Shown: positions 23,601-34,015 of the stretch, one piece after another
Numbering within the stretch: position 1 is the first letter of the stretch
How the letters are laid out: each line of letters opens with the position of its first letter
Assembly: GCA_902806565.1 (NCBI GenBank)
Contig: CADCXA010000027.1
Location: forward strand, 1,240,001 to 1,304,000
Length of the DNA stretch: 64,000 bases
Direction: 5' to 3'
From: Hypoxylon rubiginosum
Lineage: Eukaryota; Ascomycota; Sordariomycetes; Xylariales; Hypoxylaceae
The notes under the pieces: model-generated
The model's database searches: none
What the model was told of the DNA's origin: nothing
What the model saw: only the letters and a program-made list of their open reading frames with translations
Program-made: the position numbers and the translations under genes

Positions 23601-24204
23601 CAGGGGGCATAACCTTAAAGATTTTTTAATGTCGAATCACTCCCCTAGAAATATTAAGAAACCCTTGCATCCGTCAACCAACGATGTTCCTCGTCACTCT
23701 CTTTTACCGCCGCGCCGAGCCTTAGTAAATGCATTATAGCCAATCATTCCGTCCGGCTCCAGGACCCCTTGCCGGCAACGGGCCAATCCCCTTTCGTAAC
23801 CGCCCTTTCACCACAGTCGGCGCTACTGCGAGGAACGACGTCCGTCAACATCCATTCTCACTTGTCCATGCTGCCATGCTAACATCCTTTAACCCACTTT
23901 ACCTTGATCTCCCTCTACCCAACCACATGTCACCGCTAGCACTGTCTCCTTTAGCTGTGAGGAGCGAGAGGGAAAAAAATAGCCAAATGAGTTCTTGGTA
24001 TCTGGATACCCAGACGTGCCAGACTACATACCTAGCAACTTCACACAATTTATGCCCTCGCGACCTCGAAGCAACGCTGGCCATAGAACGTGGTAGCCAC
24101 TTTTCCACAGCCATGCTACGCAACGATGCCCACCCTTCTTCTTATGTACTGTACTTGTACATGCTAGTACTGTTGTCGACCTTTTCGACGCCTCACTGTT
24201 GCTA

Positions 24205-24249
<45 letters not shown>
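24205..24249. repeat. GCT trinucleotide microsatellite, 15 units
   Basis: Uninterrupted (GCT)15. It falls within open frames on both strands, but neither frame looks like a real gene, so it is taken as non-coding. Confidence 0.9.
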
Positions 24250-24251
<2 letters not shown>

Positions 24252-25591
24252 GCTGTTAGCTGCGCTTTTCAACCTCAAACCCGCCCCCGACGTTTTGGAG
24301 AAAAGCTGGGGCCAAAATCCGACGACGCCGTGCTGGAAAGCCCTTTCCCCGTGGACCCCAACGTGCCTCAGGCCTGCAAATGCATGATCAATGCCGCAAT
24401 AACTCATGCGACCCGTTCTCCGGTTTGATGTCTATGTCTATGTCTGCATATATGGCTTATGGCTGTTCCCAGCCTCCGGCCGAGTGGCGATGCTGGACGA
24501 GCCACAATACGCATCAAACAATGAGTGACTACGATAAAAAAAAAGGGTGAGGCTAATTATATCAAAGTACATATCGATGTACTGTACCCTTCCGCCCTTC
24601 CCTGTCTTGCATGATCCATCGCACTACTGTATCGAGGACGATTCGATCACCTTGCTACCCTGAACTGTCCCCTGTCCACTCGGCAGGCGATGGCTGATCA
24701 GACCCCTGCGAGATACTGCCAATGTATGTAGACCTAGGCTTAGCCGGACCCGTATCCGCTCTAGATATGGCCGCTCGGTTCTTTACTACGTAGTATATGC
24801 GATCTGGGCCATTGAGAGCTCAGAACAACTCCTCTTTAGGCGCTGGACCTCTTGACAGGCGATACACGTCTTATTTGCTCTCACACATCCCCGAGCTCGA
24901 CCGAATGTGCACTTTCTCTACTTCTTCGCCTCCAAGCCGACCGCAGTTGTCCCCTTTTTCCTGTATGCGATCCCGAACCGTCTGATCCAGGATCTGATAC
25001 AACAGACAAGCGCCTCCCCAAGGCAGTTTGATTGAAACATTGTGACACTGCCGCTACCGTAGCACGCTCCCACGAGGAAATAATCGGATTAACACGCCTT
25101 TGTGCGACGTACCTAGTCATCTCCGCCTCTGGTCCTTCTTCTCAATTTTCCCAACCTACTACAACTTTTTCTTCCCCGGGGTACCAAAGAGAGACAAGAG
25201 CATCAGTACCCTTCCGAGCCGGCGCAACATAGCAGCGTGCTATCGTGGAACTTGACCACCGTCTCCGACCTAATTGCGTATCTTCGTTCTCGTGAGATCG
25301 ACTCCATAGCTCTGGCACGCGGCACACGGAAGGACGACGTATCCGGGAACGGGCAGGCTCAGGTGTTGCGTGTGATGTTCGGGGGCCGAACTGTGTAGCG
25401 CCCCCGCTTGCCTGGACATTGGGAGTACTGTCTCGCGGATATACACGCAAGTTCGAGGTGAGTTGTCTAGTCTCAGTTTTGCGCTTCGACCTGGATCCTA
25501 CAAGAGGCCCCAATTCGTTTATATTGCGCCAAGGTGTTCTAGCTGGCATAGGACCGTGACATTGACATGCCGGCAGGTGAACAACACAGCG

Positions 25592-28500
25592 ATGTCGTCC
25601 TCGAACTATCAGACGATGCCTCGGCATCGCAATACATCCACGAGTTCGGCCGGGCGCTCTTCGAGGAAGGGAAAAGCGACCCCCGAGCTGCGAGACTTCA
25701 CATCGTCGCCAACCTCGCTTGTCAGATACTTTGACCCAACAGCTGCAACAGCTTCGATGCTATTATATGGGCGTGAGTGGAAGAGCAAATTCTAATTACT
25801 AGCTTAGAAAGCTAACTTATATAATCTGGACAGAGGGCAACTCGGTAGTTGTTTCGCACCATGACAGCTTGACGATCGAGAGGCGATTCTCACGCCACTC
25901 GGCAGAGATCCAGTTACTAGCCGTGGACACGCAAAGCGATATTGGAGCGGGACGATTAGTTGTCAGTTACGATGCGGAGATGACCGCAATTGTTTGGGAC
26001 CTGATGACGGGTGACGAAGTTGCTCGGTTTGCTTCGTATGAGAATCTCACATGCGCAGCTTGGATGCGGAACGGAAATGTTGCATTTGGTAAATCCCCTT
26101 GGAGCAAAATTTTAATACTGACCCCTGACTAATATTATGACTATAGGCAACGTGCAAGGAAATGTCATTCTCTTTGAGCCGACTACCTCTGAACACATTT
26201 CTGCAAGAACAATTGATCAAATTCCGGTGACAGCTCTTGCTCCGGCGGCCGATTGCAGGACCTTTGCTATCGGGTGAGCTCTTCTTCCCCTTTCTATCTC
26301 CTTAGTTAATTTCGTGTAACTTGTAAAACGCCACCAGACTAACTCCTATCAAGGTACCAAAATGGCTCCCTCTTGGTTGCCACTCTTCAACCAAGATTTA
26401 CGATACTACACAATCTGAGCACGTCGAGGGCACCGTCGCCGATTGTCAACCTTGCGTGGCATGCGTCGTCTTCCCGCCAGAAGTCGGACATGTTGGCTGT
26501 ACAGACCAATGATGGCGATCTTCGGGTCTGGAGCGTGGCGAAGTCGTACAGCAGCGAGGACCCTGCCAAGGTGGTCAGAATCTTAAAGCGTACGGAGAAT
26601 TACCAGAACGGTCCCAACTGGATGGGTTGGTCCAAGAACGGCCGCATAATACAGTTTTCCGAAGGGTAGGTCCATCGTGCATCACACAGCTAAGCGCGCG
26701 CTAAAATCTATGTGATGCTAATGATATCATTCGATATAGGGAGACCCTCTCATGGGATGTTCGAACAAAACACGTCACCAATGACAGCATCCCGACCCTT
26801 GAGCACGTCCGCGGCCTTGCCGTGTACGGACCCGGGGCGACCTTGTTCACCCTCGGTGCCAATAACACCGTCCAGCAGTTCGACCTGAACACGCCATCAC
26901 AGATGGTCGCTAACGTCCAGCATCCTGCTAATCTTTTGCCACCCTCTCCGCCCGTTTCCATCGAGGAGCAGCCTGAGCAGGGGGTTGTTATCATCGGCAC
27001 TTCCGAGTCCGATTCGTCGATCCCTATGAACCCTGAAATTTCTGAGAGCGACGATGATCATCTTTCACCATTCGCGAGGCTTACTCGCGGAGCAGACTCC
27101 ACCACGGACACTATGGATCAGGACAGATACATGGCAGCAAGCCCGGTATCTAGCAGAAGTCAATCGTCGACTATCTCCAAGTCGTCTCGCGGCTCTGGCA
27201 CTCGAGGTCGATATCCACCTTCGATCCAGTCACGTGGCATGACTGAGAATACTTACATCTCTGCTGGATCTTCTCTTAGGTCTTCGGCGATGCCGCCCTA
27301 CGGCGACAAGGACGCTTACTCACTCAGCAGTGTCAGCTCAGCTTCTGTGACTTCTTCGACGCGTTCTCACCGTCGGCCCTCGCGACTAAGAAATGAAGTG
27401 CTGCGTAGTCCTGAGGAGTCGAAAGTTAGCGACCTCTTCAAGTTCACGAGGAGCCGTCTTCACGATATCCCCTACAAGCATATTCCTCTAGCTGACCAAA
27501 CCCATCTAACTAACGATGATCTCCGCCGGCAGATGCTCAGCATTATTTTCGGGTGGAATCGGGGGGTTGAGGAGCTTGTTCGTGATGAGATGGCGCGACA
27601 TCCACTTGGCTCTCCAAGCCGCATTCTTCTCTCTAAATGGCTCGGCGACATCGATGCGGATGTGATGACTGCAACTTCGGAAAACATGACCTCTTCAGAT
27701 TGGATGCTGCTCGCCCTGAGCGGGATTGGCGGCACAGCTTCTCAGCATAAACTCGGGCGTGCGTATGTTCAACGTCTTCTAGAGAACAATGATGTCCATG
27801 CCGCTGCGACGATTATGATAGGAATGGGCGACATAAACGATGCTATTGAGATATATGTTTCACACAGGAAGTACATGGAAGCTCTCATCCTGCTTTGCCT
27901 CTTCTTCCCCAACGTCTGGGAACGACAAGCACAGGTTATCAAGAAGTGGGGAGAATTCGCTGTTCAACATGGCCAACAGCAACTGGCAATCCGATGGTAG
28001 GTTCAAACGCAGCTCATGACCGATACTACATAGCGCTAACAATTTAAAACAGCTTTGCTTGCACTGGCATGGAGTCCACCGAGCCTTGGACGTCGCCATC
28101 TGCGACTCAAATGACTTTCCAAAGCATGAACCCGAGCATTCCTGAGATTCTGAGCCCGCCCCTGTCTCCTCCGGGCTTGAACCGTGGGCCGCAGCGTAGT
28201 ATCGCCAAAACTTCAGCGCTCAAGCTTATCACCTCATTCGGTGATCAAGGGAAGAAGTCCAAGTTCTTCGCCAATGGTGACGGAGGCGCAACTCCCATCG
28301 CTGCAGGTGTCACGCCCATCGCTGAGTCTGCTGTCTCTCCCGGTGGTCAAGATCCTAGCACCGCGTTTCTTCGTCCCTCGCAACGGAGCGCCTTTAACAC
28401 GCCAGCTTCTGCTAAACCTACTACCCCTGGTGGATTCGGACGGAGACGCCTGCCCTCGATCGGAGAGATCCCTAACAATGCGATTCCTCGTGACCTTCTC

Positions 28501-31050
28501 ACTGGCAGTGATCTTCCGACGCCTCCAAGCGATCTCATTCCCGACTTGGCACAAGCCCATCGCACTCAGCACTCTCGTAAGGCCTCTGCTGACGAGCAGT
28601 ACAGCACTGGGATTACCCTTGGTAGGGCTTCTACTGCGAGCCCCATGATGATGAAGGACAGCCACCGCCGCAAAGATCTGCCTCCTCCTTCGCCATCGCC
28701 AGAGTCGCTTGTTGCCCTCATGCAGCAAGGCCGTAGCAGTCGGAATGGTGCCCGAGAACGGAAGCCTGAAGGGGTGGAATTGAAAATTCACTCCCTGGAG
28801 GCTGCCATGAACAGTGACATAACCTCTCCAGAGCAATCATCTGTAGCTTCCTCTACTCGCTTCCATTGGCCAACCCGCCGTCGTGGGCCAGGGTCGATTG
28901 CTGGATCTGTCACATCGAACTCCAGCGCAGGTCGAAGCTACCGAACCAACCCAGCAGGTCGCGGCTTAAATGAGTACATTTCCAGCCTGGATACCGCACA
29001 GGGCTACTCTAAGAGGCAGCGAAGCCACAGCCGCCCGCGTCAGGACGACAGACAGGGCCGGAGCCGTGAAAGTAGCCGGAACCGTAAAGGTGGTGCACGG
29101 GAGAGCTCGGAGGACAGAGGTAGGGGTATCTCTCGAAACTGGACGCCCAAACCTGCTAAACGCTCCCCAACTTCTCCTGTACCCATGTCTCCTGAGGATC
29201 TCATCAACCTAAGCACTCCAAGACAGCCTGACATGAATCTTAGCGATGAGGGAGTCGGCCCAGCTGGGTTTGAACCGGAGGAGCCATCCACGGTTCGAAA
29301 GTCCAGTCAAGTTCGGCGGTCTTCGCCTAGAAGCACTCGCATGTCTAGCCGTGCTTCGAGTCGTACCGGCCGTCAGAGGAGTTTGGAACGACGACCACCA
29401 GCGCTAGACCTTCGTGGTAGAAGCGACAGCCGCGGTGACGGCTCTGTTATGAGATCTCCTTCGTCGCCATTGCCGATGTCTGCTCCTATGAACTTCTTCG
29501 GATCAGACGACGAGGAAGACCTCCGAGCTGCCCTTGCTGAGAAAGAGAAATTCAGGAACCGACACAACCGCAGTGGTAACCAGAAGGACCCTGCCTCGCC
29601 TGCTGTCTCCCGGGCTCGGGATCGGTCGGAAAGTCGTCGCAGGACCAAGACCCCTATAACCCAAGAAGCAGCACTACCGGCTCAACCAATGCTCAAGCTA
29701 CAGTTACAGTTACCGCCACAGCGACATCTGCAGCAGACAAGTGCACCCCGAGCTGGAGATCTCAAGCTCATCTCGGCCGAAAGACAGCTGAAAAAGGAAG
29801 CGGCAGCCCGTGAACTCGAGGAACGTCGGAAGTCTCTGGCACGCCGACCGTTGGCACCACCAATTCCCCATCCGGATGAATTATCTCCGATTGTTTCGCG
29901 GCCGCCCAGCGCCTTCGAATTGCCTCAGACGACGTTCGTGCCTCTGAAGGATATGCCAACCAGGAGCCACACTGCCGACCCTCACAGGAGCTCCCACACG
30001 CGCAGCGGAACCGTCCCAATGATTGGTCTACCGGCGACACCCAAGGCAATGCGCCTCCAGTTCGACACGGGTAGGCGACCTAGCGTACCGGCGATCCCCA
30101 ATGCCTACAAGACATCGCCGTCGTCTTCCGGACAGCCGTCACCTGATCAGCCCGGCAGCAACTCGCCTACGAAAATGCCATCGCCAACCAGGTCGCCAGA
30201 AAGGGAGGCTCCTGCGCCTGCGCCTGCGCCGTTGACCCTTCTTCCTTCTACCGTCTACTCTCCTCCCTCACGGCCAAACATAGCGAGATGCATGTCTGCT
30301 CCCATCCCGGAAGAGCCTCACCACTCTCGCTCCTCTCACCACCAGGGAATGCAAGCTACCAACCAACCGCCTCGCAGGGGATCGATCTCGGTGAGGAAGA
30401 TGAGCGCCGACGCTTCCGCTGGATTGCCTGGTATCCAGGAGACGATGGGAGCTGGCAGGCACTCAAGGAAGGCTTCCCGGGACGACCAGATCCCACCTCC
30501 ACCCCCGCCTCCGCCGGTCTTGAAGGAACTCCAACACCTGGCCACGCCCCCTCCTCCGCCCCCGGCGCCCATTCCCGGTATTAGGCCTACCATCTACACC
30601 AGCGCCCAGCCGTCGGGATCCGGCACGATCGAGATCGTAATGGACGAAGAGGAGCAGGGCGCGGCCCCGGCCGTCGTGTCCATCCCCGAGCCGCCCGCCG
30701 TGCCGGCCTCGAGCCCCCCGATGTCCTCGCCGTCCCGCAGCGGCCACAGCCGCGGCCGGAGCTTCACCGACAACAGCATCGCCGGGCGCATCAGCCGGGC
30801 CACCGAGCGCATGCGGTCCGCCAGCCGCGGCCGGACCAACTCCATCCTAGGCAACCGGACCAAGTCGCCCGACACCGCCAGCATCCCCTACGAGAGCGTC
30901 CCACCTCCCGTCAGCATGCATAACAACGGGTACACGTCGCCCGTGAGCCAGCAGCCTACGCCCTCCCTCGAGCGCCACCCGCGCGAGGTGCGAGCCGCGT
31001 ACCAGGAGCGCGAGTTCGGCAGCGGCCTCCACGCGAGCGAGATGATCTAA
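25592..31050 (+). CDS. WD40-repeat protein with helical-repeat region and long disordered tail
   Basis: Six exons (25592-25772, 25834-26088, 26147-26273, 26354-26665, 26740-27996, 28053-31050) give 1709 aa; all five introns are 56-80 nt and join in frame. Residues up to about 400 form WD40-type strands (AEMTAIVWDLMTGDEVARF, NDGDLRVWSVAK, ETLSWDVRTK). A Ser-rich linker follows, then a helical segment around residues 550-720. Its part from LMLALSG-like helices to AIEIYVSHRKYMEALILLC resembles the TPR-like region of Gemin5 or other WD40-plus-TPR scaffolds. The last 990 residues are low complexity: Ser/Arg/Pro-rich, poly-Pro runs near the C terminus, RSxSR motifs. The role is unknown; a scaffold or RNA-associated role would fit the architecture. 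ATG 25616 is an alternative start. Confidence 0.85.
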
Positions 31051-32231
31051 AGCGTCTACTCAAGTTTCCCCTCTCAAATACCGTATTTCTTACTATACCT
31101 TCTACACTCGACTCCTGATTATATATGACGCATCTTTACTTTCGGATTCTTTGCATTTCAGCATCGCATTTTATTCTGCATGGCGCCGGCGTTTTTTTCT
31201 CTCTCTCGCACCACTTCGCATCTTATTCTTTCCGATCTTGATACCACTTCTTTCTAGGAGTCTTCTTTTTTAACGCCCGCCATCTTCTGTATGCATGAGA
31301 AGCCGCTACACCAGGTGTTTTGATTAGCATGGGGAACCTTTCCCCCATCTAAAGGTGTCGCGGGCGAGATATTGACGAAGCAAATCTTTTTTTGGAACCA
31401 AAGCAACAACAAAAACCGCCATCGATTTATTTTATTCCTCCTCCCCTTTTTTTCGCTTCTTAATATCCTACCGAACTTTGTACACTTCTATACTACTACT
31501 ACCTACTACTACCGGATTGTTTATCAAATACCCCATCAATTGCCTCCGCGTGCGCGAGCACGGTTTTTGTTCGGAGACATGGATCACGATTTTATGACCT
31601 ATAAGGGGGGGAAATTTGGGCACGAGAGAGCAGACGGGAAACGCAAGACAAATCTGGAAGGCAACTTTTTTCTTGGACGACCGAAAATGGAAGAAAGACC
31701 CTAAACGTGGTTTAATTCGCGACGAGACTCTGATCAAGTGGAGGGGAAAGGAAGGGAGGATTCTGTACAGAATGAGAGAGACAGCTTGATGATGACGATG
31801 ATATCGAAAGATGGGGGGAACGGGGAACGAAAATGTATGGATGATATGACATTCCCCGGGGTGAAGAAAAAACGTCTCACGGAAAAGGGGAAGAGAAAAA
31901 AAAATGGTCTTGACGACAAGATTGGAGCTGCCTCACGGCATCTGTGTTCTTCACTTCTTCTTTTTACCTGCTAGCCTACCTCGCTTGCCGGTTGGAGGGA
32001 TTGGCGATATAAGGCCGATCCTGAATTTTGTTCTTTCCTTTCCTTAGCAGTCTGTTTGTCTATTATATACCTTAGTCTTATGCGCATGGTCAATTGGAAT
32101 TGTGTGGTGATCCTCGATTTTGACTATTTATTTTGCATATGTGATTTTGAACGTGAAAGTGGCCAAAAGTAATACTTCTTCGGGGCCCGTGGGTGTGTTC
32201 AACCTGCGCAAGTAGATGTTGTGGCGATAAA

Positions 32232-32304
32232 TATGGTGGTGAGTTGGCTACTATCGTGAGTGAAAATTAAACCTCTAAAGGTTGTGGGTTCGAATGTGGC
32301 CATA
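32232..32304 (+). pseudogene. tRNA-like relic (Lys-like 3' half)
   Basis: GGTTGTGGGTTCGAAT (32280-32295) matches the variable loop and T arm of fungal tRNA-Lys, with a good B box. TTGGCTACTATCG upstream resembles a D arm. TATGG and CCATA at the ends could pair. The anticodon stem is shortened and the T stem no longer pairs, so it cannot be a working tRNA. Seen by eye; low certainty. Confidence 0.3.
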
Positions 32305-32560
32305 AAGCGCATTTTACCGCTGTGAAAATTGAATTGCAACGAATTTCAAGAATACTAGAGAGACTGTATACATCCGCAACATAGTTGAGAATTTTAAAGA
32401 GAGAAAAAAATGACAAAAATAAAGGAGTTGACCACTCCATCTCTTTCCACTAGCCCAAGTCCCCGGGACAACGTGTTCCACCACACCATGCGACGGGGGA
32501 GATTCTCTGCAGAGTGAAGCCTCCCTGAAGGTTACTCTCCATTTCCTAGGATCGCCTAAT

Positions 32561-32640
32561 CGACACTGGTTACCCGAGCGGATAGGTGGTCACCGCGGCA
32601 TTTGCAGTGGGCGCGCCCCAGGGGTTCTTATGGAATTGGG
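32561..32640 (+). pseudogene. Possible class II tRNA relic
   Basis: TTACCCGAGCGGATAGG resembles the D arm and A box of a Leu or Ser tRNA. GGGCGCGCCC could be the long variable arm, and GGGGTTCTTAT a decayed B box. The 3' acceptor strand is missing. Low certainty. Confidence 0.25.
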
Positions 32641-33053
32641 AATAGCGGAAAGAGAATTTCAAGTGCCTTCGACCAATTAACCATTACAGTTAAGAAATTT
32701 CGCTGTTATCTTTTATTATATGTATATATCGGGAAAAGCTCGGGAAAAGTACTCGGGATCGGTATTTCTAACTTCCGACCCCTTTATTCTGGAGTTATCT
32801 GATAGCTACATACGTCTATCTATCTTTCGCGAGATGAGTTCAACCGACTCTCTTGAAAAGCAAAGCAAAGCAAGGCTGGAGTAAAACACGATGTAGAGAT
32901 GTCTTATCCTGCCATCGACGAATACTCATGAATAGCTCTACTCTCTGTAGCACCAATTGGCACCCCGAGAAGTTTTATACTTCGTCCGCGGGTTCGCGTT
33001 AGATATATCGATCCTACGATTCTACCACCCTATTTTCGAATAAACCGCCCGCC

Positions 33054-33812
33054 ATGTTGACGACGGCGCCGTACCTGCGCACGCGGCGCCCCTCCCCAAC
33101 CACGGCCGAGTTCATCGTATCGACACTACCGCCCATGACCATCCCGCTCCGCCTAGCCCTCGGTGCCGTCTACCTCCTGCGCCTCGTCGCCGCCCTTGGC
33201 ATACTCCTCCTGCTCTTCTCCGCCTGGGCCCAGAGCCCGTACTCCTCCTCGAACGCTTCTCCTTCCTCCACCTCCTCCCCCGATGCCCTCGACGACGACT
33301 CACCACCACCACTCATCTCTCTCGCCTCCCTCCAGCGCCTCCTATTCTCGCTCCTATCCACGCGCCCCGGCTCCCTCTTCCCCCCCCTCGCCTCCGCCCT
33401 CCCCCCCTGGCTCCTCGTCCCCGCCTCCGCCTTCGCCCTATACTCCCTCTCCCTACGCATCGGCAGCGAGGAACGCCTGCTCGTGCTGCGGGGCCTCGGC
33501 GTGCAGACGAGCACGGGGGGCCGCACCGTCTTCCACCCGCTGCAGACGCGCTTCATCCCCACCGAGCGCGTCGCCGACGTCCTCGTCAACGAGGCCTTCC
33601 GCGGCTTCGGCGTCCGCCACTACCTGGTGGTCGTCGTCCGCGGCGGCGAGGACCGCCTCGTCGTCGTGTTCCCCGAGCTCCTGCCGCGCCTCGACGACGT
33701 CGCGAGGGTTCTTGAGGGGGCGCGGGCGTGCTTGTATGGGGGTGGAGGGGGAGGGGGAGGAGGAGGCGAGGAGAAAGGGGGTGGGCGGTTCGAGAGGAGA
33801 GGCATCGCGTAG
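33054..33812 (+). CDS. gpi15: GPI-GlcNAc transferase subunit PIG-H/Gpi15
   Basis: Subunit of the ER-membrane complex that transfers GlcNAc from UDP-GlcNAc to phosphatidylinositol, the first step of GPI-anchor synthesis. Single exon, 252 aa. Two hydrophobic segments (residues about 30-60 and 105-132) precede the PIG-H domain. That domain is marked by EERLLVLRGLGVQTSTGG, TRFIPTERVADVLVNEAFRG and HYLVVVVRGGEDRLVVVFPE, ending at CLYGG. The C-terminal poly-Gly and Glu/Lys/Gly stretch is low complexity and not part of the domain. The coding sequence is very C-rich. An in-frame ATG at residue 28 (MTIPLRLALG) is a possible alternative start. The gene converges with the Pus3 gene about 200 nt downstream. 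Confidence 0.85.
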   Translation: MLTTAPYLRTRRPSPTTAEFIVSTLPPMTIPLRLALGAVYLLRLVAALGILLLLFSAWAQSPYSSSNASPSSTSSPDALDDDSPPPLISLASLQRLLFSLLSTRPGSLFPPLASALPPWLLVPASAFALYSLSLRIGSEERLLVLRGLGVQTSTGGRTVFHPLQTRFIPTERVADVLVNEAFRGFGVRHYLVVVVRGGEDRLVVVFPELLPRLDDVARVLEGARACLYGGGGGGGGGGEEKGGGRFERRGIA

Positions 33813-34015
33813 CCGGGTCGGTATTGCTGTATTATCCAGGGGAAGAAGATCGTGATCATGATTCTAGGTACGGTTGGGATTACATTGGCGTTTATACGGA
33901 GTTCCCTGGGAACATGAAGAATATGATACCCAGAAGCGTTGTAGCTCGAATATCTGCAGTAGACCAGCGTGTTATATTAAATGGTTGAATTTTCCATCTA
34001 TTCGGCTTCTTCTAG

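Larger units (their letters stand above)
18749..25591. other. Long gene-poor region
   Basis: About 6.8 kb with no supported protein gene. It contains a GA run near 19377-19393, a G-run (20160-20172), a 14-bp minisatellite (20547-20616), short GGTTA units near 23520-23540 and a GCT microsatellite (24205-24249). The last few hundred bases are the promoter and leader of the WD40 gene. Frames such as 22691-23122 (-) and 23729-24205 (+) are open but show no domain, coding bias or splice support. Confidence 0.55.
31051..33053. other. Intergenic region with tRNA-like relics
   Basis: 3' flank of the WD40 gene and promoter of the PIG-H gene. It is T-rich to 31500 and A/G-rich at 31580-31900. Two tRNA-like remnants lie at 32232-32304 and 32561-32640, annotated separately. 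No protein gene is seen. Confidence 0.55.

Noticed and set aside
23729..24205. 158-codon plus-strand frame ending at the GCT repeat
   Set aside because: No domain or coding bias; an equally long frame runs on the other strand.
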